From the NCBI GenBank assembly GCA_018340375.1, contig JAFFJZ010000007.1:21364001-21428000 (forward strand): DNA of 64,000 nucleotides, written 5' to 3'. Shown here piece after piece: positions 20,803 through 33,363 of the stretch. A program made the translations under genes and the position numbers. Source of the DNA: Gonatopus flavifemur (Eukaryota > Arthropoda > Insecta > Hymenoptera > Dryinidae). Position 1 is the first letter of the stretch. Each line of letters starts with the position of its first letter. Under the pieces are notes generated by a model. The model worked only from the letters and a program-made list of their open reading frames with translations. It had not been told where the DNA came from and did no database searches.

Positions 20803-21350
20803 CACTGAGAAAAATGGATGGTTGCAGTAACCAATTCGTTAATTAAATATGGTCTAGCCAATTAATTGGTTGTTACAACCACATAATTGGTCATGATAAC
20901 CAATCAATTGGTTGGACCTTATTTAACCAACGAATTGGTTATTGCAACCATACGTTCCCTAGTAAAAATGAATCATATAAGAACATACATAAAGCATATA
21001 GAAACCATACATGGTCATATATGACCATATATAATTCATACGCAATCCATATTGAATCCGTATATGATCATATATGGCCCATACAGAATCCATATATGAC
21101 CTTTCGATGCAAGACTTTCCCATACATGTGAAAAAATTCTGTCACATATGAAATATTTTTCGTATATGGATTTTATATGGATTATATATGAGTCATATAT
21201 GATCATATATGGATCACATATGGATTAAATATGGATTGTATATGATTCTATGCATTTTCATATATGAATCATATATGAATTTTATATGTCTTATGTATGG
21301 ATTATGTATGGGTCATATATGTTCGTTCTTTACTAGGGTTTTTCTCCGTG
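20803..21350. mobile_element. middle nested MITE with unlike ends, TA duplication
   Basis: The left end is CACTGAGAAAAATGG; the right end reversed is CACGGAGAAAAA. TA flanks at 20801-20802 and 21351-21352. The arms are palindromes of AACCAATT/AATTGGTT and GGTTGCAGTAACC type. Confidence 0.65.
20957..21338. mobile_element. innermost nested element, CCCTAGTAAA ends, CATATATG-rich
   Basis: CCCTAGTAAAAATG at the left and, reversed, CCCTAGTAAAGAACG at the right. The interior is a run of CATATATGATCATATATGG-like short repeats about 15-20 bp apart. Confidence 0.65.
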
Positions 21351-22083
21351 TATAAAGTAGCAAACAAATGTTGCTGGAAGAGCAAACATTTCTCGCTGTC
21401 ACAGCTAAAAAAATCCCTGTTGTAGCTAATAATATTGCTATGATGGAGAATAGTTTGCTTTCATTGTAAAAAAATTTGTAGTTCTAGAAAGAGGGACCGA
21501 GCAAAAATTAGGTTTCGCTGTCATAGCGAATACCTTCTTTTCCGTGTACGTGTGAGAATATGTTGATCGAAAGTGAACAACCAGGTGCTCATAATGTCCT
21601 GAATAATGCAGCTGTAATAATGGCAAAACGTCCACAATCAACCGATACAAGACGCGAGTGCACTTTGAAAGCTCGAAAATTTGTATCTTTTAGAAAGTTG
21701 TGAAGACCACTTGACGTTTCATCGCTGAAACGATTAATCAAACTATTCTCAATTTTTTCTTCAAGATCCTAAAATATAGGGAAAGTGCGACTGATTTGCA
21801 CCATTGCTTAAATTGCCCCACTAGCGTATCGGTAAAACGGAAACGCGCACAATCCTTTACGCAAGTTAAACATGAACTTGAACTCCAATCCAATCACGCC
21901 ACTGAGTTTCGCTTGCTGGTGCGTGTATTACATTACACTATAAAAAATGTGCGGAGTTTTCTTTCATACTGTTGGTGGATTTCGTCCCCTAATCGTGGGG
22001 GAATTGCTTTTCCATAAAAAATGAGGGATTTTTCCACCACTTTTAGGAATTATTTTGTTTTTTGGGTGTTAAATCCTCTACAA

Positions 22084-22368
22084 CCCTGGTAGAAATTCCT
22101 CTAGTAATTCGCTAGTTGTAACACTTGCCCTCAAGAAAAACTAGAGTTCTAATTTAGTAACTTTTCAGTTCAATCACCAACTTATAAGTGTTCTTATATA
22201 TATAATATATATAAATATTACATTATACATTATATATATATATATATATATATATATTATGTATATCTAATAACATAAAATAAATAATAAATATACATAT
22301 GAGGTCTCTAGTTTTTCAGGAGGGGAAGTGTTACAACTCGTGAATTACTAGACAAATTTCTACCAGGG
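22084..22368. mobile_element. 285-bp foldback with CCCTGGTAGAAATT ends
   Basis: The left arm CCCTGGTAGAAATTCCTC, then AGTTGTAACACTT, is inverted at the right. Both flanks end in AA-rich sequence; no clear duplication. The centre is a TA microsatellite. Confidence 0.7.
22199..22262. repeat. TA microsatellite
   Basis: Imperfect (TA)n with a clean run of about 24 bases near 22232-22256, at the centre of the foldback 22084-22368. Confidence 0.9.
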
Positions 22369-22469
22369 AAATGGAATGAAAGTCCGCTAAATCATGATGA
22401 AATCACCTACGGAGGAACTTTGCTGCCACCGTTTTTCGGAGGAAAATTCCACAATCATTTTTTACAGTG

Positions 22470-24660
22470 TAGTTACAGCAAATTCTGTGAATTCGTCTCA
22501 TTTTTGGTTGATTTCCTATGTTGATAAAACATTGAATTTATATTCCTTTATACGGCAAGTGAAACTGTAAATATAAAGTCTCGTTTGAATGGATACATCC
22601 CCCTGCACTCAAAATAATCTGAAGGCGTATATAGGCGTGTTGAATGTACATGCTGCAATTCGAACACACAAAATGCAATTTAAGGAAACGTTGTCCATTA
22701 TTCATTTACTGAATATCAAGTACACTTTTCTTCTCCTAACCTCATCATGGAGATAAGATTGTAGAAGGCAAGAGGGATTTTGTGGGCATGCGATTTTTAT
22801 TTCATCAATTTTCTGTACCAAGAGATGGAGGCAAGTTCTTAAGTGGTGCAATATTGGCAACACTCATCCTAAAGTAGATTATTTGAATCAAGTGGTGAAA
22901 ATATATAAAATTTGAAATCCACCATCCGTTGGCAATTATGTTAAAAAGGGAAAAATGTGTGGAGATTTTGAAAAATCTGCTGTGCTCAATTAGCAAAACG
23001 TTCATTGTTACAGCAGAAATTTTGGAAAATTGCTGTTTCAAAAGTATATTTTTCTTTGTGTGTGTTGTATTTCATACCTAGGAAAGAAAAACAATATCAC
23101 CATATTCTTCCTTTCCTTTGAAAAGGAACCAGAAAGTCCATTTTTACCCAAATTTTTATGAGGTATACGAATAATAAGTAACTCGTACGATGATCAGTTC
23201 AACATTTTGTCAACACAACCACAAAGGTCATTTCTCCTTCTATCAGATTATCGCCCCTTCAAGACTTTGGAATTTTTATTACGTATTCACATCAGTTTTT
23301 CCGTAATCGTTATTAAAAGAAAAAGTTGTTTTATGCAATTTTTCTTCTCAAAACATCTACTCGAATGGAAAGATTTTCAGAATGATTCATGTATAAATTT
23401 CTTGGAGTTATATATAATTCATGTATGTAATTCAATTGTGAAAATTTTCCATTCGGGTTGAAAGTTACGTATGAGAAAACTTTGCGGCAATTCGATGTTT
23501 TCGAATATAATCGTTTTGTCAGTGATACTAAAGTACAAAATTCATTGAACCCTGATATTTCTTCGAAATAATTCACGAGCCCACTTGGATATGTGATCTT
23601 ATTAAAAGTAAGGTATTGAAATAAATGGATAGTGGGAAATATCCACGAAATAATGAGGAATAAATAAACATCTTTATCAATACGTGGAGATGATTAATGA
23701 AGTTGTGAGCATTGATTATACGTTAAGCTGGTTGATGATTATTCATATTTGGTACAGGATCCTTCGGATGATTCAATGTCGTGAAACGTAATGCACCTAT
23801 TACACATTCATACTTCTGTATAAAATGCCCATGTACGTTGTTTTCTTCTTCCTGTTTTTTATTTTGTTACTTATCGATGACATGGTAGTTCGAAAAAGTA
23901 TCGATGACAGCTTCGCTGAACATGGTCAGGGAAAAATTTGTATTCTTTGCATATTCCGTTGAAGAACGGATATTTTTTTATCGAACGAAGCAGGAAGAGT
24001 AGAATATAGGTTTTAAGGGGATACCAGAGACATGACGTTCGTTGGTTAATTTTTTCTATCAGATTGTATTTAAAAAAATTCACCTACTCCACGTTGTTCT
24101 TGTTTTTTTTTATAGATGAAGAATTACCATTTGTCATTCCCTGTTTGGTATCACTAAAGAAAAATATGATGTTTACAATTGAAGAATTCTTATTGAACTG
24201 CTTGTGTTCTGTATGAATTTTTTGAGAATTCTTCCGCGACTGTGGTGCTGTGTGGGAGATTATTTACAACATTTTTTGTATGTCATCGACAATTTTTTCA
24301 GCATGTATATAATGGCAGAAAGAAAATTCAGTTGATCTATGCCTGAACAAATGTTTTTTTTGGGATAGTTGAAAGTAGTTTAGTGGCTTCAACCAAAATT
24401 TGTTGAAAGCTCCTACCAAATTTTTCAAAATCATTCACTTGGCATAACCAAAATTTGCTGACAGCTACTAAACTTTTAGCTTTGCTAATAAAACCACTTG
24501 ATTGGGAATATAATAAATTAAAAATTGTTTGAGTAAACACAACGGATGCATAAAGTCGTATGATAAGTTTTTCAACGAGAATTCAAGTTGCCTACAGCAT
24601 AACTATTATCACCACTCTTCGACAATTGTCTGATTTGATTATTCGATTTGATGAACGATT
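22470..24660. other. AT-rich DNA without a recognised gene
   Basis: No long frame, no splice-supported exon and no clean TIR pair found. Short AGCAAA/TTTTGG motifs near 22970-23060 and 24330-24540 suggest decayed MITE material. Confidence 0.4.
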
Positions 24661-24707
24661 ATAGATTGTCCCAATTAAACTTCTATACGTTTTTTTTCCT
24701 TTTTTAG

Positions 24708-24800
24708 AAAACATACAAATACGAGGTTGACGTCAATACCTTTACGACAATCCAATGGTCGGTGACAACGACACCGGAGATGAAGAGACAACAACAGTGA
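24708..24800 (+). CDS. possible terminal coding exon, unknown gene
   Basis: A strong acceptor (T-rich tract then TTTTTTAG at 24701-24707) is followed by a 30-codon frame beginning KTYKYEVDVNTFTTIQWS and ending at a TGA. The segment 24720-24960 has clearly more G and C than its surroundings, as exons do. No upstream exon was found, and the opposite strand also has a 96-codon frame starting with a hydrophobic stretch (MSIFIIWAVIVLVSS). The coding strand is therefore uncertain and no family is recognised. It may be the end of a gene whose other exons lie far upstream. Confidence 0.3.
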   Translation, partial: KTYKYEVDVNTFTTIQWSVTTTPEMKRQQQ

Positions 24801-24964
24801 AGCGTCGTCGTTGATTGTAATATTGGTGGGGCTGATTACAGTGGCACGTGCCACACGCGCTAGAATGGAAAAAGATACCAGTTGAGGAGAAACCAGGGGA
24901 GAGAGGCTCGCCTCGACCAAACTTGACACCAAGACGATGACGGCCCAGATAATAAATATGGACA

Positions 24965-26497
24965 CGTGAGTGAATTGATATGAATTGGTTCATGATTTAA
25001 AATTTATGTAGCGTCAATAGTGTTTAATTGATCCCAAGATGCGATGAAAATCATCTCTAATTTTAAATTCAATGAAAATTCAATTTTCGTGGATATTTGG
25101 ATGATTTTTTTCAATATCTATCCCCGAAATACTTTGAATTGTGTTTTCAAATATACACATTTTATTATCCTTTGTTCCCTTCGTAATTCGTTCTTGAATA
25201 ATATGAATGTATTTATAAGTGATATGTTATTTCGATATTGTATCATTCATTTTTGTCAGCGACACTGACTTCGATAGAATAGAATCATCAAGAAGACAAT
25301 GATTGATTGAGTACTCAAAAAACTCACATAACTTGTTTCAAAAACTTGAAAAGATTTTTGAAATAGCATTGAATAAAGTAGCAAAGGAATAATCATTTTG
25401 GAATTATTTTATAAGATGTTTGTTTTGAAATCACTTTTTAATAACAAAATAAATCTTGTCATGTTGAACGCGAAATTTAGAATATTTTCTTGCATTATTG
25501 AAATGTATTTGACTAGTTTATAAAAGAATTTATTATGTTCCATTTTTCAATTTTCATCTTTACTTTCATTCTGAACCGAAGGAATGATGTAAAGGGGTAT
25601 ATAATGAGGGTCGTTTTTAATTTTGTTGTCCCTAATAATAAAATATTAAATGAAGATTCAGCCTGATAGAATGGAATTATTGGTGAAGACAATCTCTACT
25701 CTCTAAAATTTTTAAAGTGAGAGTCCAAGGTCTGGAGTTAGAATTTCACAATCACTTCGGTTTTTGGAATTGATTTTTTTATTCTATAAGAGTCCACGTT
25801 TATCGAAATTGTTGTTTCTTTAGTTCGAACCCTTCGAGTGTTGCGGTTGAATCGAAGTAATGTCGTATATTTGTTCCCCTGTAGACAGGCAAGAATTTTT
25901 TGTACGCGACAGGCATGTACTTACAGTTATCAAATCACGTGCATGGTATATTGTATGATCAAAATGCTTCTGGATCTGATTGATTTAAATGATGTTCCAT
26001 TATTGTTTTAGAAAGGTGATATCAGAAATTTTTTTTCTATACTTTTGTGATGATCATTATTTCCAATATGAATACATCATTGATAGACTTCATTAGAAAT
26101 TTCTTATATAAAATTTATATGAAATCTTATGTTGAAGTCACCCATGGGCGATGTTTTTAAATATCGTTCATTCCTACTTTACTTACAAAATAATATCATG
26201 GAATTTGTAGATTGATAAAAATTTTGAACCAAATTTACTGCGTTACTTTTTTATACGAGATACGGAACAAGAAAACTCCATGATGAAATTTGCAGGAAAA
26301 CAGCAATAAAATTTCGATCAAATTCGCAATGTTTCGTGGTACATTTCCCTAGAAAGGTATTAGGGATCAGCAATCTTCGACAGTATCAATATTTTTCATG
26401 AAACCTGTATCAGTCCTGGTAAAAAAATTATGTATGCCTTAAACTTAGTAATACGAGTTGACATAAGCATTCTTGAAATTTTTATATCAGAATGAAC
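24965..26497. other. AT-rich DNA, nothing recognised
   Basis: No coding frame of note, no inverted-repeat element with clear ends and no RNA gene seen. Confidence 0.4.
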
Positions 26498-27232
26498 ATA
26501 TACAGGGTGTCCCTTTTTAATCTTTAAATGCAAATATCTCAAAAACATGCATCTTAAACCAAAAGTACTTCATACCAAAATTGTTCTACAAAGAGGGGGC
26601 CGCAAAACTACGATATCAGTTTCATCATAGATGGCGTTATGATCGATTAAAATGGGGTCAACATCATTTTTTTAAACGGGAACCCCCACTTTCTATTGCA
26701 TATCTTGATTCTATTAAAAAAACTGAGTAACTTTTGCCGCAATCGATGAAAAATAAAGTCTATGAAACAATATGCGGATATCTTGAGGAATGCATCCGAG
26801 AGCCGAAATATCTCATTCGAATGTTGTTGTTAAGAGAGGGAACGACGCAATGGCGATATCAGTTCCATAGTAGATGGCGCTGTGGTTGGTAAAGATGAGG
26901 TCAACTTCAATTTTTCAAATGGAAACTCCAACTTTTTATCGTATATCATGATTCTACGCGAAAAAATGAGGAATTTTTGTTTGAAACATTTTTTCTAAAT
27001 TCTTGAAGATGGAAACGGTGGAAAATGAGGTTGATGAAAAAGTTCTACTGCATTATGTGTGAAACAACATTCAACAAACAAATTAAAAGAATAATAATTT
27101 CAGAGAAGAAATCGAACACAAAACACAACAAATGTCATGTCCAAAACATTGTAAATGACTTGAATTCAATGTTTTGGGAACGACATTCAATTTCAAAATG
27201 ATATTGAAAATCAACATATAATGATCTAAGAA

Positions 27233-30096
27233 TTAATATGGATGATAGGAAAAATATAAAAAAAAGTCTTGCGACTTCATTCTAAACGCTTTTTTACAAA
27301 TTTCTGTAACAGGCCATCCTTGTGAATTATTGGTTAAGACTTTTGCCTTGTATATTCCTAGGAGGGTTGACTTGATTGGATAGTTTTCAATCGTATCACA
27401 ATCAATATATTTTTTACTCAAAACCACAGGATTTTCATTGGAATAACAAATGGGTTCTATTACAATTACATCTCCATTTCGAAGATAGGAACAATTATCT
27501 GATTTTTTGGTCGTTAAAATGAAATTAGGAAATTGAATCGTTTTGTAAGCATTGGTATAACCGTCAGGAAGTACTTCATTATTCATTTTGTTTGGAAGCA
27601 TATACTTCTGTATAACAGGTTTTTTTTACAATTATTGGAACTTGTGATTGTTCATTAATCCTGTTCATTAACTGCGGTAAAACAAAAAATCCTTTTCTAA
27701 TCAATCTTTTCAAGGTTTGTAAATGGTTTTCACAATCTATTGCACTAAACGTGTCTAAAGGTCCAAATTGTAATACATCATCTGGAAGATGAATTAGATT
27801 ATGAACATTATATATTATGTTATTTTCACCATATAATTGTTTCATAAGATTCACGTAACGAATCAATAATTTTTTGGCCAAAGTATTATTTCGAATACAT
27901 TCAGTTGAGTAGCTCAATATATGCGATGCACAATTCAACATGTTAAAATGAAGCATTTGATCTTCTGATACATAATTACGAAATATTACAGGTCTTGTGT
28001 ACAATACAATCATCCGGAGTTCAGTGGCCTCAAATCTTTCAAATTCATCAAAACTGCGTGTTTTACGTACAAATTCACAAGTTAACCATTCTTGGAAACT
28101 ACAATATTCAGTATTTAAATACTTTAATCTCAGCATTGTATCTGCACCTTTACCATGAAAATTTAAAAAGATTTCAACATGTTTTTTTGTTACAACTAAA
28201 TTCAAAATATGCATGGGATCTAAAGGTACTTTTTTGTCAAACTAATTCCAATGCCTTCTAAAGGAGATATCAAATTTCCAAACTTTTTAGGAAAATTGAT
28301 TCTACAATTCTCATCCGTTCTTTGAGGAGAATTATTCTCTAGAAATAGGCGTCTAACACCAACAGTTTTACCTATTTGAATACATTTCCCACATCTACTA
28401 TTGTGTGCTGGGAAAAAAGTCCAATAATTTCTAGCAGGAGTATGTTCCACAACAGCTTTTATAACAACTTTATAATTTTCTTTCTTATAGTTGAAACCAT
28501 TGTGGTGCAATTCTAAGTACTCTAATATAAATGGTTCTAAAAATAAATTCACATTTTGTGGTTTCCCTAAACCATGATATAAACCTATCACAAACGGTTG
28601 TGAAAGATGACAACAATTTACAATTTTACCAAGGATTGGCCTTAGCTGGCTGCCGGAACTTTTCGAAATGGGTAAACCGTCCACGTTAATGTGTCAATTG
28701 ATATTTTTTGGAATGGTTGTTTTATCATTTTGATTGAAGTTATCTAGCAATGCTTTTTTCAAGCTATAATGAGCATAACCTCCAGTACCAAGTGGAACGA
28801 TTATGTTTGTACGTGGAGTGCCCAATAAAGTTCGAGCATCGTTTGGTAACCGATCGTGGCCTGATGTTTTTAATCCGTATAGGAGACTAGTAAGTGCATT
28901 ATGCGGTATGTTAAATGATACAGCCCATTCTAATAAAAATGTTTCCAAACAAAAGGTATCATCCGAGGTATCAGGAAGTACGAGGTGTGTTCAAAAAATA
29001 ACGAGAATTTTCGTTTTATGAAGAAAATATTTATTTATTCATCAATATCTATTTTGTCCCCTTCAAAATAATCCCCCTTGGATATAATACACATGTGCCA
29101 ACGCTTTTTCCAATCCTCGAAACACTTTTGAAACTCGATCTTTGTAATAGCTTTTAGCTCTTCCAGCGATTCGCTTTTAATGTCATCTATGCTTGTAAAA
29201 CGACGGCCTTTTGATGTTGTCTCTATTTTTGGAAATAGAAAAAAGTCACATGGAACCATATCTGGCGAATATGGAGGCTGAGGCATCATTACAGTTTTGT
29301 TTTTGGCCAAAAATTCACGAACAAGTAATGAAGTGTGAGCAGGTGCATTATCGTGGTGCAAAGGCCATGAATTGTTTTGCCACAAATCCGGGCGTTTTTT
29401 TCGGATTGCTTTTCGACTGATATGTCAACATCATCAGCGACTTCTCTGATTGTGATTCGGCGATCGTTCATAACCATTTCTTTCACTTTTTTCACGTTTT
29501 CATCGGTTGTTGATGTGCTTGGGCGTCCGGGTCGTTTTTACACAAACGAAAATCGCCGAGCTCGAAAAACACGTCTAACGTTAGCGGCTACCACTTAGAA
29601 AGTGAGCAATGAATATTGTTGAAAATTCCATCGTGCTTCAGGGGCATGTGTACCAACATAATAAAGAAAAATTTTATACAGGCGGACTCTCCAAATCCGC
29701 GAAATTTAAAAATTCTCGTTACTTTCTGAACGCACCTCGTAGATCAATGTTATTATCGTCAAAGGTATCAGAACCACTGCTATAATCTGTTTTTGGATTT
29801 TCACTTGAATCACTATCAATTATTTTTTCCAATGCATCATTATCTCCATCATTGTCACTTTCTTCGGGCAAGGAGTCTTCAAACTTGACATCTTCATTAT
29901 CACTTCCTCCATCGTTGGCCACAACCAGAGTAGACTCTTGATTTAGTGGGAACTTTTCTCCGGATGAAGGCATTTGTTCAAAATTTTCGAACACACTATT
30001 ATAAAATATTTCTTTCATGTCTTCTACGAACATTTTTGAAAGTCTTCTCTTTTTTTGCCTTTTACTTAGATTGAAAAATTCTTTCCTATCACTCAT
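27233..30096 (-). pseudogene. EnSpm-like (TNP2-type) transposase, disrupted
   Basis: Reading on the minus strand: an acidic N-terminal part from 30096 (MSDRKEFFNLSKRQKKRR), then the mariner insertion 28981-29739, then LLEWAVSFNIPHNALTSLL. An in-frame TGA at 28694-28696 follows, then DGLPISKSSGSQLRPIL and a Cys motif RCGKC. One extra base near 28232 shifts the frame before the LDPMHILNLV block. The C-terminal block NVHNLIHLPDDVLQFGPLD with ENHLQTLKRLIRK matches the DUF4218-like region of plant and animal EnSpm transposases. A further shift near 27590 precedes the last ~120 codons. At least one stop, two shifts and one insertion make it non-functional. Confidence 0.75.
28981..29739 (-). mobile_element. 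mariner element with internal deletion, TA duplication
   Basis: The ends CGAGGTGTGTTCAAAAAATA and, reversed, CGAGGTGCGTTCAGAAAGTA pair; TA lies at 28979-28980 and 29740-29741. The minus strand encodes an N-terminal helix-turn-helix piece (RRITIREVADDVDISV), then jumps to HHDNAPAHTSLLVREF and YSPDMVPCDFFLF (second and third Asp, spacing D34D). The middle containing the first catalytic Asp is gone, so 759 bp remain of an expected ~1.3 kb. Confidence 0.85.
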
Positions 30097-31136
30097 TTTC
30101 CTTCTTTTATATAATTATCAAAGCAAATTGAGTTTAATTTATACTCTTGTGTTTATCATACAGATAATTAAATCAGAATATTGATATATATTATTAATAT
30201 ACACACTTTAATTCAATAAGAATTCATTAAAATATAAATGTTATGTTGAGTAAAACAATTATTGTCTTCTACTTACATATTAAAAGCTCTTGCATCCAAT
30301 AATATATTATATCTTTTTATATATTCTTATATACATCTTCAATCCGTCAACATGACATTTTATTTTATTTTCTTACACACAACATTTGGAATATATCTTG
30401 AAGAATTCTCCGGTGAGCCATCAAAACGGAGTGATCTAAAAGTCAACATTTTTAGACATGACTTTGTGATGCCTCTTTGAGACATTCAAATGATGTCTTC
30501 CGAAAACTCTTGGAGTTGTCCATCAAAATCCAACTTAAAGAGAGTTTGACGAGCCCTGTGTTTACTGAGCTCTCTTAACAACAACATTCGAATGAGATAT
30601 GTCGGCTCTTGGATGCATTCCACAAGATATCCGCATATTGTTTCATAGATGTTTTGTGTTGATGATATTGTTTCATGTTTTCCATCGATTGTGGCGCCAT
30701 CTTCAAACATTTAGGAAAACGTTTCAAGCAAAAGTTACTCAGTGTTTTGCGTAGAATCAAGATATGCAATAAACAGTGGGGGTTCCCGTTTAAAAAAATG
30801 ATGTTGACCCCATTTTAATCGATCATAACGCCATCTATGATGGAACTGATATCGTAGTTTTGTGGCCTCCTCTTTGTAGAACAACTTTGGTATGAAGTAC
30901 TTTTGGTTCAAGATGCACGTTTTCGAGATATTTGCGTTTAAAGATTCAAATGGGACACCCTGTATATTCATATAGAACTATGTATAGATTTTGAGGCAAT
31001 GATATAACTTGAACAATTGCATATGTCAAAAATCGGCAACAATGATTCCTTCATGAGTGATTTCGGAATCTATTGCTCAACATTTCAGGGATAAGAATTT
31101 TTATTGTCTGCAGTTTCCATTGAGCAAAAAATCTTA

Positions 31137-31168
31137 ATTTATTTATTTATTTATTTATTTATTTAATT
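31137..31168. repeat. (TTTA)n tail of the LINE
   Basis: ATTTATTTATTTATTTATTT run marking the LINE 3' end on the minus strand. Confidence 0.85.
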
Positions 31169-33055
31169 GACGGGCATAACCCTTGACAAAAGAAGAATAA
31201 AATATAATATAATAACAAGTGAGCAACTCATAAAAAAATTCAAAACAAGCAAACAACAACAGCAAAAAATAGAAAAATAAAAAATTACAGAAGAGTAGAG
31301 ATAATCATAAGAATGAAAATAACAGCCCATAAAACATAGCACTTATTTCATAAAACGGCAGAATAAAAAACTCTAGAGAAAGAAGTAATATTTGAATTAA
31401 AAAAATCAAAATGAGGTGACACATTCACAGTATTTGCAACCGAGCACATCCTTGCCATAGGAGAATTGTATCCAACCTTGGAGTCATAAACAGGCAACCG
31501 AAACAATTGACAAGGTCCTCTCAACACCCTCCCAGGAACATTAAAGTTCACAGAACTCAGGAATGATGGAAGGTCAATATACCCATTCAAAACTTCAAAT
31601 AAAAAGAGAGCATCTCCACAACTTTTCCTATTCTCAAGGACGTGCAGGTTCGCAAAAGCAAGTGCGTGAGTATAATCATGATCGGTGTAGTGCATGGGAG
31701 TACCTCTATGATACATAAAGTACCGCAAAAACCGATGCTGGATCCCCTCAAGCAACTTTATATCGCACTTGAATACAGGGTTCCATATAATTGAACCATA
31801 CTCCAATATCGGTCTCACCAAAGCACAGTGCAAAGCTCTTAAAGTACTGGCGTTAGTAAAATTAGAAGAACACCGCAAAATCAATCCAAGTGCAGCATTA
31901 GCCTTCCTCGCAACATAGGAGTAATGATCCTTGAAACCTAATTAACTCGCCTTAGCACATCATCCCCAACCCCATAGTTATAATAGTAACCTGATCTACG
32001 TCTATTGAAGGATACAAATTGACATTTAGCACTATTGATTACCATAGAGTTGGAGTTACACCAGTCCAGAACTCGATTAAGATTAGTCTGTAACATATCC
32101 CCGTCACGCTCATCAGCGATACGCAAAAAAAGCTTTACATCATCAGCGTAAATAAGCACCTCTGAGAATTCGACTACATCACTCAAATCATTATTGAATA
32201 TAATAAATAACAAGGGACCAAGGTGAGAACCCTGCGGAACACCTGACGGAACATTATACAGCTCTGAATGAGAACCCTTTACTTTAACAAACTGAGTCCG
32301 ACAATTCAAAAAGCTACAAATCCAACGCAACAAATTCCCAATAACCCCAATCTTATGCAGCTTAGAAAGAAGGATATCGTGGTCAACCCTGTCAAACGCT
32401 TTACTAAGATCTAAGTATATAGCATCAACCTGCTCCCCAGCATCAATACGAGAAGAAACATACTGGGTCAAAAGGCAGAGATTAGTGACAGTAGATCTTC
32501 CACGCATAAAGCCATGCTGATACGAACTCAAGGAACACTTAACCGCATCATACAACCTAGACGTAACTAAGTCATCAAAAACTTTTGCAAAAATATTTTG
32601 CAAAGAAATAGGCCTATAGTTTTCAATATCAGCCTTATTGCCAGATTTAAGGACCGGCGTGACAGAACAAACTTTCCACTCTGCAGGGAAAACCCCACTA
32701 CTTGAGGAGAGATAAAAAATGTAAGTCAAAGGGGTAGAAAGAATAAACGCACAGCCTTTAAACACACACGGAGGTATTCCATCAGGCCCCGGAACCTCAT
32801 CAATTTTAAGATTAAAAAGCTTAAGAAAAACATCGTACTGTTGAAGTACCATATTATCAATCAAATTCTCAGAGAGCCCACCCGGGAATTCATAGGAAGA
32901 GGTGCTATTAGCGTACGTGGTCGAGAAGTATTGCGAAAAAGAATTAGCTATCTGAAAACCATCAGAGGCAAGAACCCCATTGTAAGACATCACTGACGGC
33001 AGGCTATTAGTATTACGCGACGCATTAACGTATCCCCAAAAAGCCTTCAATATAG
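31137..33055 (-). pseudogene. jockey-type LINE, 5'-truncated, with internal deletion
   Basis: The minus frame from 33050 to 31938 encodes the reverse transcriptase: EVPGPDGIPPCVFK, NYRPISLQNIFAKVFD, YLDLSKAFDRVDHDILL, GVPQGSHLGPLLF and the catalytic IYADDVKLF box. It stops at 31938. The thumb region resumes at about 31920 (SYVARKANAALGLI, LRALHCALVRPILEYGSIIW). Comparison with the usual layout indicates a missing segment after GDDVLRRV. The frame ends at 31348. The 3' end is a (TTTA)n run on the plus strand at 31137-31168, typical of LINE tails. The upstream endonuclease is absent. Confidence 0.85.
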
Positions 33056-33363
33056 TCTACTAAGATGAATATTTTGCATTACTTCAATTATGATAATGGA
33101 AAAATCAGAATTTTCCATTACTCCAATAATGAATAATGAAGGAGTAACCCGTGAAAAAAAGATTAGATCTAATGAGATCTAAATTTTGGCGAAAATCTCT
33201 AAAAATCTGTTCATATTCATTTACCATCACAACATCTCAACTTAGGCAACAGTCTTTGGAATTTTCTGATATCTACTCGCTCCCAAAAATTCCAATTTTG
33301 CCAGGAATCCAAAAAAATATAGGAAAATCCAAAAAGATCTCCGGAGATCTCTGTGGATCTCCG

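Larger units (their letters stand above)
20644..21546. mobile_element. three-level nested MITE, outer element
   Basis: The outer unit has ends CACGGAAACTA and GAATACCTTCTTTTCCGTG, is TA-flanked and full of AGCAAA motifs. It is interrupted by the middle unit 20803-21350, which is in turn interrupted by 20957-21338. The related repeat at 19866 runs uninterrupted through the equivalent AGTATTATATTTAG position. Confidence 0.7.
21936..22469. mobile_element. MITE with CACTATAAAAAATG ends, TA duplication, carrying a nested element
   Basis: The left end CACTATAAAAAATG pairs with the right end CATTTTTTACAGTG; TA at 21934-21935 and 22470-22471. A second inverted-repeat element (22084-22368) sits inside. 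Confidence 0.65.
26502..30963. mobile_element. EnSpm/CACTA-like transposon with ~450-bp TIRs, 4.46 kb
   Basis: Both ends start ACAGGGTGTCCC, and the inverted similarity runs some 450 bp (left 26502-27000, right 30480-30963), including GATATCAGTTCCATC and AAAATGGGGTCAACATC blocks. ATAT flanks both sides (26498-26501, 30964-30967), a palindromic tetramer, so the true duplication length is ambiguous. The internal minus-strand gene is a TNP2-like transposase remnant. A deleted mariner sits inside it. The left TIR carries an internal partial duplication of its own sequence. Assignment to EnSpm/CACTA rests on the transposase, not on the termini. Confidence 0.7.
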
